Below are positions 55,079-64,000 of a stretch of DNA of 64,000 nt, in pieces. Source of the stretch: CAYYNP01 sp964472545 (GTDB lineage: Bacteria; Planctomycetota; Planctomycetia; Pirellulales; Thermoguttaceae); the NCBI GenBank assembly GCA_964472545.1, contig CAYYNP010000007.1:19417-83416 (forward strand), read 5' to 3'. Every line of letters starts with the position of its first letter. Position 1 is the first letter of the stretch. Position numbers and translations under genes: made by a program. The notes under the pieces were generated by a model. The model did no database searches. It was given only the letters and a program-made list of their open reading frames with translations, and was not told where the DNA came from.

Positions 55079-58000
55079 CTACGGCCACAATTCCGGAATC
55101 GGCCGTCCGGAGGTCCACGGTACACCGGCCGCTTCGAGCTTCTTCTGTAGTTCGGCCATTTCAGGTCCGAGCAGCCGAGTCAACGTCGGCGCCAGCGCCT
55201 CGTGACGCCGACGGGCGATGTCGTATTCCTGCCGATGCGTCTTCGTCGGACCGTGGGTGCTGTTGACCGATCCGGCCAGCGCGTTGCGGGCGCGGCGGTA
55301 GATCGACGGCACGGCCGGATGGCTGCGGCTGGTGCGGGTGGTGTCGCCGCTGAGCAGGTCGCGGGCATCGAGTAGTTCGAGTTCGAGCCTGCGCGCGGCG
55401 TCCAGCAAACCGGCGTTCTCTTCCGACGCCTTGCGAATCGCCGCCTTGATCTCCTCCAGATCGCTCAGCGCCTCGTCGAGTTTCCCCCGAGCCCCGGCAA
55501 TCGCGGCCAGCAACTCGGCGGCCTCTTGCTGGAAGGCCAGCGTTGCCTGAGGGTCCTGCGGCGACAGGCTGGGTTGGCTGATCGACACGACCTCGAACGT
55601 CTGCGGCTCGCCCAGTGGCGTGACGCGGTCGTCGACGCGTTTGGCCGCCCGGACCGTGTACTTGCCCTGCACAACCAGCGGTCCACGGGCCTTTTCGTCC
55701 TGGGTCGTCGTGGTGTATCGCAAGTTCCACGCCACCCGATGAAAGCCCTTCGACGTGGGGCCCGCGACGCGGTTGACCACGCGGCCGTCGGCGTCGGTCA
55801 CGGTAAACGTGATCGTCGGGTCGTCCTCGCGTTCCTCGCTCTTCAGAACATCGAAGCCCGGATAGACGTTGCTGCCGCCGGCCTTCTTCACCCGGGCCTC
55901 CTTCTCGTGCCGCCGCTCGCGCCGCGTCTTCATCGAGTCGCGCAGATAATACGTGAAGACCGCGCCGAACGGCGGATTCGGCGCCGTAAAGAAGCTATCA
56001 CCCTGGCTGCCCTTCTCGCGTCCCAACGCTCGCGCCGGCACGTAGAGCAGCGACTTTCTCACGGGAAACAGCACAAACTCGCTCTTCGTCAACGCCTGAC
56101 TGCTTGCGGTGCGCAGCGGCGTGTAGTCGTCCAGCACGTAGAACCCGCGGCCAAACGTGGCGCCGACCAAATCGTTCTCGCGCTTCTGGATCTCGAGATC
56201 GCGAAACGGAATCGTAGGCACTCCGCCGGTGAGCTTGGTCCATTGCTTGCCGGCGTCCAGCGTGAAGAAGATGCCGAACTCGGTGCCCACGAAGAACAGC
56301 TTCGGCTCGACGTGGTCTTGCACGATCCGCCAGACGAGATGCCGGTCCGGCAAGTTGCCGGTCATCGGCTGCCACGTATGGCCGCGGTCGGTGCTCTTCA
56401 TCACGAACGGCCGGAAGTCGCCCGTCTTGTGGTGATCGAGCACGGCATAGACGGTGCCGGCGTCGTGCAGGTCGGCCTTCAGATCGTTGACGAAGGCAAA
56501 CTCGGGCACCCCGTCGAGCGACTCGATCTTCCGCCAGGCGGCCCCGCCGTCTTCGCTAACGTGGATCAGCCCGTCGTCCGTGCCCACGTAGAGCAGACCT
56601 TCGACCAACGGCGATTCGGCGATCGAGGTAATGTTGCCGTACTCCGACATGGCAAACAGATCCCACGCGGCGTCGATGCTCCACACGCGGCCCATCAACG
56701 GCAGCTTGAAGCGGTCCCGATCGCGCGACAAATCCGGGCTGATCGTAGTCCACGAGTCGCCGCGGTCGTCGCTGCGGTGGAGTTTCTTCGAGCCGAAATA
56801 GAGTCGCGTGTGCGAATGGGGGCTGATCAGAATTGGCGAATCCCAATTGAACCGCAACGTCTCCTCGCCTTCGGCCGGCCGAGGCCGGATATCGATCGAC
56901 TCGCCGGTGGCCCGATCGTAACGCCGCAGATATCCCTCCTGCGACTCGCAATACATGATGTTCGGATCTTCCGGATCGATCGCACAGTCGTGGCCGTCGC
57001 CGCCGATGGTCGTTCGCCAGTCGCTGTTGCGGATGCCTGAGGTGTTGTTGGTGCGCGCCGGGCCATATTGCGTGTTGTTGTCTTGAGTGCCGCCAACGAC
57101 GTGGTAGATGGGATAGTCGTTATCCAGGCTCAGCTTGTAGAACTGCGTCAGCGGCAGGTTCGCACAGAACTGGTAGGTCTCGGCAAAGTCGTACGAGCGA
57201 TAGAGCCCGCCGTCGCAGCCGACCAGCAGGAAGTCGGGATCGGCCGGATGGAAGGCCACGGCATGATTGTCGACGTGTTTCCAGGTGCCCTCGGCCGACT
57301 CCCACGTGCGACCGCCGTCGATGCTGCGTCCCAGTCGCACGTTGGCCTGGTAGAGCACGTCGAAGCGATGCGGATCGGCCCAGAGTTCCTGGTAGTAATG
57401 CGGTCCGGTGCCGCCGCTCATGTAGTCGCTGGTCTTGGTCCAGGTCTCGCCGCCGTCGGTCGATCGCCAGGAGCCGCCCTTGCGTTCGGCCAGTTCGATC
57501 GTGGCGTAGACCACGTCGGGCTTCTGCGGCGAAACGGCCACGGCGATCTTGCCCATGTCGTCGCCGGGGAGGCCGTCGGTCAACCCGCGCCACGTGGCGC
57601 CGCCGTCGGTCGACTTGTGAATGCCCGACTCGGGGCCGGCGTTGACCAGCGCCCAGACGGTTCGATGCCGCTGGTGCGTAACCGCAAACAACACGTCCGG
57701 ATCGCGCGGGTCGAAGGCAATGTCGGTCACGCCCGTATACTCGCCCTTGGCCAGGATCTGTTGCCACGTCTGGCCGCCGTCGGTGGTCTTGTAGAGTCCA
57801 CGCTCTCCGCCGGGTGCCCAGAGCGATCCTTGTGCGGCGACGTAGACGACGTCCGAATCGCGCGGATCGACGAGGATCTTGGCGATGTGCTCGGTCGTTT
57901 TCAGCCCCATATTCTCAAACGACTTTCCGCCGTCAAGGCTCTTGTAGACGCCGTCGCCGTAGCCGACGTGCCGTCCGCCGACGGCCTCGCCGGTCCCGAC

Positions 58001-58363
58001 CCAGATCGCAAAACGGTTGTTCGGGTCGATCGTCACGCAGCCGATCGAATACGAAGGGTAATCCTCAAAGATCGGCGTGAACGTCGTGCCGGCGTTGGTC
58101 GTCTTCCAGAGGTTTCCCGACCCGGCGGCCACGTACCAGGTGTTCGGATGCTCCCGGTCGACGGCCACGTCGGCAATCCGCCCGGACATCAACGCCGGCC
58201 CGATCGACCGCAGCTTTAGCCCGGAGAACGTCTCGGCCGAGAACTTACCGGCGTCGCTCTTGTCGGCGTCGCTCTTGTCGGCGTCGCCGCCAACGGCCAC
58301 GGCGGCCGGTGGTCCGAATTGACAGAGGATGATGTACAGAGCAATGGCAGCGAGCCTTCTCAT
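55079..58363 (-). CDS. Secreted BNR/sortilin-type beta-propeller protein
   Basis: The 1,094-residue product has a signal peptide (AAIALYIILCQFGPPAAVAV). A large propeller follows, made of BNR (Asp-box) repeats: TTNAGTTFTPIFED, SLDGGKSFENMGLK, TTDGGQTWQQILAKGE, STDGGATWRGLTDG, STDGGETWTKTSDYMS, SEDGGAAWRKIESLDG. This matches the VPS10/sortilin or glycosyl-hydrolase-like families labelled as exported BNR proteins. The last 250 residues are an Ig-like region (GFHRVAWNLRYTTTTQDEKA) and long helices (EEIKAAIRKASEENAG). It may process or bind extracellular glycans or proteins, but no catalytic residues are evident. The gene stands alone; a long SDADKSDAGK-type linker follows the signal peptide. Confidence 0.85.
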   Translation of the reverse strand: MRRLAAIALYIILCQFGPPAAVAVGGDADKSDADKSDAGKFSAETFSGLKLRSIGPALMSGRIADVAVDREHPNTWYVAAGSGNLWKTTNAGTTFTPIFEDYPSYSIGCVTIDPNNRFAIWVGTGEAVGGRHVGYGDGVYKSLDGGKSFENMGLKTTEHIAKILVDPRDSDVVYVAAQGSLWAPGGERGLYKTTDGGQTWQQILAKGEYTGVTDIAFDPRDPDVLFAVTHQRHRTVWALVNAGPESGIHKSTDGGATWRGLTDGLPGDDMGKIAVAVSPQKPDVVYATIELAERKGGSWRSTDGGETWTKTSDYMSGGTGPHYYQELWADPHRFDVLYQANVRLGRSIDGGRTWESAEGTWKHVDNHAVAFHPADPDFLLVGCDGGLYRSYDFAETYQFCANLPLTQFYKLSLDNDYPIYHVVGGTQDNNTQYGPARTNNTSGIRNSDWRTTIGGDGHDCAIDPEDPNIMYCESQEGYLRRYDRATGESIDIRPRPAEGEETLRFNWDSPILISPHSHTRLYFGSKKLHRSDDRGDSWTTISPDLSRDRDRFKLPLMGRVWSIDAAWDLFAMSEYGNITSIAESPLVEGLLYVGTDDGLIHVSEDGGAAWRKIESLDGVPEFAFVNDLKADLHDAGTVYAVLDHHKTGDFRPFVMKSTDRGHTWQPMTGNLPDRHLVWRIVQDHVEPKLFFVGTEFGIFFTLDAGKQWTKLTGGVPTIPFRDLEIQKRENDLVGATFGRGFYVLDDYTPLRTASSQALTKSEFVLFPVRKSLLYVPARALGREKGSQGDSFFTAPNPPFGAVFTYYLRDSMKTRRERRHEKEARVKKAGGSNVYPGFDVLKSEEREDDPTITFTVTDADGRVVNRVAGPTSKGFHRVAWNLRYTTTTQDEKARGPLVVQGKYTVRAAKRVDDRVTPLGEPQTFEVVSISQPSLSPQDPQATLAFQQEAAELLAAIAGARGKLDEALSDLEEIKAAIRKASEENAGLLDAARRLELELLDARDLLSGDTTRTSRSHPAVPSIYRRARNALAGSVNSTHGPTKTHRQEYDIARRRHEALAPTLTRLLGPEMAELQKKLEAAGVPWTSGRPIPELWP

Positions 58364-58520
58364 GGCGAGTATTCCTTGATGTGACGTTACCGGTGAGGTT
58401 CCTTTGTGACGGATCGAAAGTAGGCGAGGGCTGTACGGATCGTACGGGCATTTGCCTGAGGCAAGTGTGCATTATCGAAGGCCGCAGGTCAAATCCGGCG
58501 TAGATAAGCCGCGTGCCATC

Positions 58521-58552
58521 CGAAAGTGGGGCGAGCATCCTGCTCGCTTTCG
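58521..58552. repeat. Intergenic hairpin CGAAAG...GCGAGCA-TCC-TGCTCGC...CTTTCG
   Basis: A perfect GCGAGCA/TGCTCGC stem (58531-58547) with a 3-base loop is extended outward by CGAAAG/CTTTCG. It is followed by GCAAGCTGGAAGCTTACGCC, itself a short palindrome. It lies upstream of the BNR gene start and next to the broken surface-protein gene, and may be an interspersed repeat or a terminator. Confidence 0.6.
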
Positions 58553-58622
58553 GGACTGCGCACCAAACGCAAGCTGGAAGCTTACGCCACCCGTCAACCC
58601 CAAGACTGAACCTTGACGGAGC

Positions 58623-59953
58623 CTATCTTGCCTCCACCCGCCGATGCGGCCCCGCCATCGGCTCTTCGCCGTGCTCGTTGGAGAAATACGACCGCTGCGT
58701 CGCCCGGCAGATGTCGAGCAGATCGGCCGTCAATTCGACGATTTGCAGCCAGTCGGGATCGTCGGAGGCCTGTTGTTCGAGTTCGGCCGACGTGTTTTCG
58801 TAGGCAATCGTCCGCAGCACTTGCTGGTAGTTGGCCACCGTGTCCACCCCGTTGAGGCTCAGCACGCCGGTGCCCGGGTCGTATGCGGCCGCAATACTGG
58901 TGCCGCCGGTGTTGGCCGAAAGCGATTCGGCCGCACCGTCGAGCAGGTTGGTGATCGTTACCGTGAGCGATTGCAGAGTGGCGTCGTCCGCATCGGAGAG
59001 CGTGGCGTCAACGTCGGCAACGGCGACGGACGGACCGTCCTCGGTAAACGTCGCAGCGAACCCACCCGCCGGTACGCCGCCGCTGTCGTCCGCGTCGAGG
59101 TCCAGCGCGGGTGCCGCGTTGCCGCTGCCGACCAGTGCCACGGCATCAAGGTTCTCCGCGCCGCCGTCCAGGCCGACGTCGAGGCCTTCGAGCAACAGCG
59201 TGGCGTCGCCGGCCGCAGTGCCGGCGTCTCACTATCGAGCACGGCCAGGGAATTGTTGCTGGTGAGCGTTTCATCATCGCGCGTAGAGAGCAGCAAATCG
59301 CCGGGCTGCAGGTCGAACGTGTCGGCGCCGCCGCCGCCGGTGATGGCCGTGGTAACGTAATGCAGGGCGTCGAGATTGGCGTCGCCACCGGCCGCAAAGT
59401 CGTCGAGGTTCAATACGTGCGAAAACGTCCCGTCGGTCGTGCCCGGCTCCAGTGTGAGATCGGGATCGGCGAAGCGGATCGCATCATCGCGGCCAATGGC
59501 GTAGATTCCCGGCACGTCGGGCGAGGCGTCGTCGCCCTCGGTCGAGAGCCAGATGGAAGGATCGGGCGTGGCCGTGCCTTGGTCCCAAAGGAAAAGGAAG
59601 GGCTGGTTCTTTGTGTCGCCCGTGTCGGTTTCCAGCTCGTTGTCCGTACCCCAGGACGAGCCGTTGAACGCGATGTAGTGCAGATCGCTGGCGGCGTCCT
59701 GCACGGTGAGCATGATCGCGTCGGTCTGGGGATCGGCGTCGAGCGTCATCGAATTCGGAGTGCTGCCGAGGTTGGGGCCGATCTGCCGGGCCGACCACCC
59801 GCCGGCGGCCGTCCAGGTGCGATACTCCACCTCGTTCGAGGTCACGCCGTACGTGGCCAGCGCCTCGCCGGAGTCGCTCTCGAATGCCACGGCAACGCCT
59901 GGGGAGATCTGGCCGTCCGTACCGTTTTGGGTCCAGACGCACCGCGACACCAA
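58623..59953 (-). pseudogene. Frameshifted, truncated surface-protein fragment
   Basis: Two overlapping minus-strand frames join into one product if one base is added or removed near 59218. The upstream frame (331 codons from a TTG) has repeats such as GGWSARQIGPNLGSTPNSMT and LHYIAFNGSSWGTDNELETD. It runs to SNNSLAVLDSETPA, and the downstream frame continues GTAAGDATLLLEGLDVGLDG to ANYQQVLRTIAYENTSAELE. The family resembles extracellular cadherin-like proteins of planctomycetes. There is no signal peptide: the 5' end stops at a TAG near 59962, beside an efflux-protein fragment on the other strand. It is either a decayed gene or a chimeric assembly join. Confidence 0.7.
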
Positions 59954-59980
59954 CTCGATCTACTTCCAACCCACCGATCA

Positions 59981-61390
59981 AGGGAACTCTATCTGCAACG
60001 CGCCACGCTGGTGCAGAAGCGGCGACTCTATCAGGAAGTCCGGGCGATCCACGCCGAGTTGGCCGCCCGGCAAGAGGTCGACGTGGTGACCGCCCAACTC
60101 CTCCAGGCCAAGGCGGCCGTGGTCAAACGGAGCACGGAGATCGTCCACGCCGAAATGGCCCTGCGCAACGCCGAGGCGAAGATCGGCACGCTGGTCAACG
60201 ATCCGCTCTTCCGAACGCCCACCTCGCCCGAGTTGATCCCCCGAAACGTCCCGCTGGCCAACCCGGTCGAGGTCGACGCGAAGCAGGCCAAACTGACCGC
60301 ACTGAAGCGACGCCCGGAGATCGTCCGCGCGATGCGCGAAATCCGGGCGACCGGCGTGCGGCTGAGCATCTCCGAGCACGAACTGCTGCCGGCGTTGAAC
60401 TTCGTGATGGAGACCTACGCCGCCGGACTACGGGGCGAATCGCGGATCGACCAGGCCTTCACCGACCGGTTCAGCCGGGGTGAGCCCAGCTACTCGGTCG
60501 GCCTGCGTTGGGACGCCCCGCTCGGCAACCGCACGGCCAAAGCCCGCGTGCATCGGCGGCAGTTGGAGTTGCGTCAGATGATCGGCCGACTCAACGCCGC
60601 CGTCGAAGACGTGCTCTTGGAGGTCGAGGTGGCCGCCCGCGACGTGCAAACGTACTACCGCACGATGCTCAGCAACCACCGGCTGATGATCGCCGAACGG
60701 GCCGAAGGCAAAATGCAGGCCGCCGGAAGGCTCACCGTGGCACGTGCGGAACTCGAACTGCGCGTTACGCGCCTCGAGAAGCTCGCCAAACTGCGTGAGA
60801 AGGGCCACGCCACCGAAAACGAACTTCAGCGGGCCGAGGCCGACGTGGCCGTCGCCCGCGGAAACGTGCTGGCCGCCGAAGAGGACCAGGCCATCTTCCG
60901 CCTGGAGTGCGAACGCATCAAGGCCCAGATCCGCCGCCTCAATTCCCGCCCAGCCGCGCGTGCGGATCGCGTACGAGCAATCCGCCGCGTTGCACGCCGG
61001 GCAGTTCCTGGTGAACGTAACCGAGGAAGGCATCTTGCTGGACTGCTCGTCCGGGCCGATCGTTCGCGAGGGCTCGCCGGAGCCGGTGCTGCCGATCCAC
61101 ACGCGCTTGGCCCTCTCCTACGCCGGCACCAAGCGGTGATCGACGATAGCCACGCCGACGAACCGAACGCAACACCGGATTACGAGCTCCACGTGCCGCG
61201 CTTCACCGCCCGGGTCGAACTCCCGCCGCGCGTCGCCGGACGCCTCAAAGCCGGCCAGCGAGTCACGATCCGCTTGCCCGGCAGCAACGAAACCACCGGA
61301 CGCCACCTTCTCAACCTGCTACACGGCTGGCTCCGAGAGAAGCTCGACGTCAAGAAGACTCCCTCTCCCTCCGGGAGAGGGTTGGGGTGA
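59981..61390 (+). pseudogene. TolC/HlyD-like efflux gene fragments in shifting frames
   Basis: From 59981 a plus-strand frame encodes a TolC-like piece without an N-terminus (RELYLQRATLVQKRRLYQEV, LTALKRRPEIVRAMREIRAT, GEPSYSVGLRWDAPLGNRTA). Near 60710 it passes into a HlyD-like coiled coil (LEKLAKLREKGHATENELQR, AAEEDQAIFRLECERIKAQI). From about 60946 a different frame continues (RIAYEQSAALHAGQFLVNVT), ending at TGA 61137-61139. The first frame then resumes with a membrane-fusion-like end (YELHVPRFTARVELPPRVAG to LLHGWLREKLD). No ordinary protein has this order. It looks like pieces of an outer-membrane channel gene and an adaptor gene joined and frameshifted, by decay or misassembly. Confidence 0.6.
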
Positions 61391-61457
61391 GGGGGCACAA
61401 CCTTGCCGATGCGACACGTGCCACGGCCGCCTGCTCTGAAGTAGGTCCCAGCGGAAC

Positions 61458-61769
61458 CTACGGCGCCCCTTCCACCTCCGCGTCGAACACCCGCACGCGC
61501 GCCCAGTTCTCCTTGTTCCGATCCAAGAACTCCACGTGCCTCGGATCGACAAGGTACTTCTGAAGCGCGGCCATGTCCTCGAAGACCACGTGCAGCGCCA
61601 CGTCAAAGTCGCGGTCGTTCACGTCGCGTCCCATGTCGACCAGCGTGCCGGCGGCGTAGAAGGTGATCCCGTCGATGGGGGCCAGCAGGCGGTGGCTGTC
61701 GGCAATCAGCGATTTTCGCCGGGCGTCGCTGGCGTCTTTCAAAGAGAAGTAGACGTCATGGGCGATCAT
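61458..61769 (-). CDS. Dabb-family (stress-responsive A/B barrel) protein
   Basis: The ATG at 61769 with AAAGG upstream gives 103 residues matching the Dabb ferredoxin-like barrel. It opens with IAHDVYFSLKDASDARRKSL. A short helix and the strand ITFYAAGTLVDMGRDVND follow, then FDVALHVVFEDMAALQKYLV and DPRHVEFLDRNKENWARVRV. Dabb proteins form dimers and often catalyse or bind small phenolic or stress-related ligands, but most bacterial members are uncharacterised. It lies 84 bases beyond the 3' end of ftsH on the same strand and may be read through from it. Confidence 0.85.
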   Translation of the reverse strand: MIAHDVYFSLKDASDARRKSLIADSHRLLAPIDGITFYAAGTLVDMGRDVNDRDFDVALHVVFEDMAALQKYLVDPRHVEFLDRNKENWARVRVFDAEVEGAP

Positions 61770-61853
61770 AGGGACCTTTCGGAATTGTCGGGCGGCCGCG
61801 TACGTGCCGACGATCGTCAGCCCCACACGGGCCGTGGAGAGGTTGGCAGGCAA

Positions 61854-63794
61854 TCACGGCTTGGCTTCCGTGGAAGCCTTCCTGTAAGCCGGCGGGCCGA
61901 TCAGTTCTTCGATCTCGTCTTCGTCGAGCGTTTCCTCACGCGTCAATGCCTCGGCCAGGGCGTCGAGCTTGTCGCGATGTTCCAACAACGCTTGCTCCGA
62001 CTTCTCGGAAGCCTCGCGGAGGATGCGGACGATCTCCTCGTCGATCACCCGAGCCGTGTGTTCGCTGAAGCGGCGGGGTTCGGCCATCTCCTTGCCCAAG
62101 AACGGATGGTCCTCGCCGTCGCGGAAGGCCACCGGCCCCAGCCGCTCGCTCATGCCCCAGTGGGTCACCATCTGCCGGGCGAGTTGGGTGGCGCGCTCGA
62201 GGTCGTTCTCCGCGCCGGCGGTGTACTCGTCGAAGATCAGCTTCTCGGCCGCGCGGCCGGCCAACACCACCAACAGGCGGGCCCGCAACGCGCTCTCGCC
62301 GATGTTCACGCGGTCTTCTTCCGGCAACAACTGCGTGACGCCCAATCCGCGGCCGCGGGGAATGATCGAAACCTTGTGCACACGGTCGCTGTCTTCGGTC
62401 AACCAGGCCAACAGCGCATGGCCCGACTCGTGATACGCGGTGGTTGCCTTCTCCTTGTCGTTGAGCACTTCGTCGCGCTTGGTGCCCATCAGCACCTTGT
62501 CGCGGGCGTACTCGAAGTCGCCCATGTCGACTTCTTCCTTGTCGTTGCGGCTGGCCCACAGCGCCGCCTCGTTGACCAGGTTGCGGATGTCGGCACCGGT
62601 AAGCCCGACCGTGCCGGCGGCCAGCTTCTCCAGGTCGACGTCGTCGGCCAGCGGGACGTCGCGGGCGTGGACCTCGAAGATGGCCGCCCGGCCGCGAAAC
62701 GTAGGACGATCGACCGTCACGTGGCGATCGAACCGCCCCGGGCGCAACAGGGCCGGATCGAGCACGTCGGGCCGGTTGGTGGCCGCCATCACGATCACCG
62801 CCTCGGTCTGCAGGAAGCCGTCCATTTCGCTGAGGATCTGGTTGAGCGTCTGCTCGCGTTCGTCGTGTCCGCCGCCCAGCCCCGCGCCGCGGTGGCGCCC
62901 GACGGCGTCGATCTCGTCGATGAAGAGGATCGACGGGGAGTGCTGCTTCGCCGTGGCGAACATGTCGCGCACCCGGCTGGCCCCCACGCCGACGAACATC
63001 TGGATGAACTCGGAGCCGTTGATCGAGAAGAAGGGCACGTCGGCCTCGCCGGCCACGGCCCGGCCGAGCAGCGTCTTGCCGGTTCCCGGCGCGCCCATCA
63101 ACAAGATGCCCTTGGGCACCCGGCCGCCGAGCCGCTGGAATTTCTTGGGGTTCTTGAGAAACTCGACGATCTCCTCCAACTCGTGCTTCACGCTCTCCAG
63201 CCCCGCCACGTCCTCGAAGGTGATCGGCTTCTCGCCGACGGCGTATCGCCGGGCCGGGCTCTTGCCAAAACCGGCCAGCAACCCACCACCCATCATCTGG
63301 TCGCGGGTGCGGCGGATCAGAAACCAGAGGCCGACGAACAACAGCACGGTGACCACAAAGTAGACGACCATTAACCAGACCGTGTTGTCCGGCTGATCGG
63401 AAGCCTTGTATTCTTCGAGCCCGTTCTCCTTGTCGTTGAGCTTCGCCAACAGGATTTCGTCGAGTCCGTGGTCCTCCTTGACGTAGATTGGCATCGTGGT
63501 GATGAACTCTTCCTTCAACTCCTCATCCGGCTCTTCGGTGACCGGCGGCTCGGTGAACTGGCCCATGATCCGCGAGCCTTGGACGTGGATCTTGGCGATC
63601 ACGCCGTCCTCGAGATACTGCCGAAAATCTCCGTAGTCGATCTCCGAACGGCTATCCCCGCCATCGGTGAAGAACATCAACAACAACACCAGTCCCAGGA
63701 CCAACAGCATCCACTTTATCGGCGTGCCGCGCCTCGGTGGAGGTAGAGCATTCCCCTCTGGGGGTTGAGGTTCGTTCTCGGACTGGTTTTCCAT
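61854..63794 (-). CDS. ftsH: ATP-dependent zinc metalloprotease FtsH
   Basis: The ATG at 63794 with AAAGGA upstream gives 646 residues. Two membrane helices (about 27-43 and 139-160) flank a periplasmic domain with an acidic [11 protein letters not shown] stretch. The AAA domain has Walker A GAPGTGKT (234-241), Walker [11 protein letters not shown] (289-298) and the second region of homology with arginine fingers ([16 protein letters not shown]). The zinc protease motif HESGH lies at 455-459. FtsH degrades misfolded and regulatory proteins at the inner membrane. The length and motifs are normal for the family, except that the periplasmic loop and polar N-terminus ([17 protein letters not shown]) are longer than in E. 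coli. Confidence 0.97.
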   Translation of the reverse strand: MENQSENEPQPPEGNALPPPRRGTPIKWMLLVLGLVLLLMFFTDGGDSRSEIDYGDFRQYLEDGVIAKIHVQGSRIMGQFTEPPVTEEPDEELKEEFITTMPIYVKEDHGLDEILLAKLNDKENGLEEYKASDQPDNTVWLMVVYFVVTVLLFVGLWFLIRRTRDQMMGGGLLAGFGKSPARRYAVGEKPITFEDVAGLESVKHELEEIVEFLKNPKKFQRLGGRVPKGILLMGAPGTGKTLLGRAVAGEADVPFFSINGSEFIQMFVGVGASRVRDMFATAKQHSPSILFIDEIDAVGRHRGAGLGGGHDEREQTLNQILSEMDGFLQTEAVIVMAATNRPDVLDPALLRPGRFDRHVTVDRPTFRGRAAIFEVHARDVPLADDVDLEKLAAGTVGLTGADIRNLVNEAALWASRNDKEEVDMGDFEYARDKVLMGTKRDEVLNDKEKATTAYHESGHALLAWLTEDSDRVHKVSIIPRGRGLGVTQLLPEEDRVNIGESALRARLLVVLAGRAAEKLIFDEYTAGAENDLERATQLARQMVTHWGMSERLGPVAFRDGEDHPFLGKEMAEPRRFSEHTARVIDEEIVRILREASEKSEQALLEHRDKLDALAEALTREETLDEDEIEELIGPPAYRKASTEAKP

Positions 63795-63975
63795 GGAAGT
63801 CCTTTTCTGGCACCCCATTTCGCGATACCCCCACGATCCGGGGGCGGCGTAAAGCCGTCGAGACGCCTGTCGACGACGATGCACGAGTCAATTCGCTCAT
63901 TGTACCCAACACATGCCGAAAGATCGACCGACGGCGATCGCCGCTCAGGAGAACTGCAAAGTGTGCGGGAGCCCG

Positions 63976-64000
63976 AAAATGGGGACTGGCTCCGTCGACG
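63976..64000. repeat. GGGGACTGG-type element at the right edge
   Basis: AAAATGGGGACTGGCTCCGT at the very end of the window resembles the elements at 13797 (AAAAGGGGACAGGCTCC) and 45241. It lies upstream of ftsH; its continuation beyond the edge cannot be seen. Confidence 0.5.

Noticed and set aside
61536..63374. 612-codon plus-strand frame opposite ftsH
   Set aside because: FtsH is unambiguous on the minus strand; this is its shadow.

Overview
The window is a high-GC bacterial scaffold that most resembles a planctomycete of the Pirellulales type. The signs are a surface protein with the N-terminal LEHRQLLTG-type planctomycete extracellular motif and a C-terminal dockerin; transmembrane Ser/Thr kinases, one coupled to an ECF sigma factor; large secreted proteins with PD40/PQQ propellers and haem-c motifs related to the hydrazine-synthase alpha fold; a PmoA-like (DUF6807) protein; DUF1566 and DUF4091 proteins; and a FliG/CheX/MCP set. 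The taxonomic call is inference from gene content, because no rRNA is present. The scaffold has one 10-N gap (55005-55014) between artificial-looking G and C runs, so it is probably a draft or metagenome assembly.

Layout. 1-8.1 kb: end of an unknown gene, a proline-rich lipoprotein, a membrane protein, a primary-like sigma factor, the conserved block cmk-plsC-rpsA (minus strand), an alpha/beta hydrolase and a Tat-signal DUF1445 protein. 8.2-10.1 kb: an overlapping AAA ATPase plus TOPRIM/DUF4276-like gene pair that looks like an accessory, possibly anti-phage, module. 10.2-16.4 kb: fliG, a cheX-like gene, queD-like and rsgA (1 nt apart), an FHA protein, a TIGR01212-type radical SAM protein, RNase P RNA and a ribbon-helix-helix protein. 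17-21 kb: a Ser/Thr kinase with its own promoter and a secreted PmoA-like protein.

21.2-31 kb: a three-gene minus-strand operon of very large exported proteins: a methyltransferase-fold/PQQ propeller fusion, a discoidin/PD40/haem/HEAT protein, and a PD40/di-haem protein. 31.2-38.8 kb: a signalling block with a PAS-containing chemoreceptor, two FixJ-like response regulators and a multi-PAS histidine kinase whose N-terminal membrane part is separated by a frameshift at a 9-base homopolymer. 38.9-45.2 kb: ECF sigma, kinase, DUF1566 protein and DUF4091 protein, with GTGA/ATGA overlaps within each pair. 45.5-49 kb: a lipoprotein and an MscS channel with a peptidoglycan-binding-like periplasmic domain.

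49.5-58.4 kb: a 1,514-residue surface protein, an HD-domain protein, the scaffold gap inside a hairpin repeat, and a BNR/sortilin-type secreted protein. 58.6-61.4 kb is a mosaic of broken genes: a frameshifted surface-protein fragment, then TolC- and HlyD-like pieces in alternating frames. 61.4-63.8 kb: a Dabb protein and ftsH. Several intergenic regions carry related inverted repeats (GTGGCTGGG family, GGGGACAGG family, and a 14-bp tandem unit). No tRNA, rRNA, CRISPR array or intact insertion sequence was seen.
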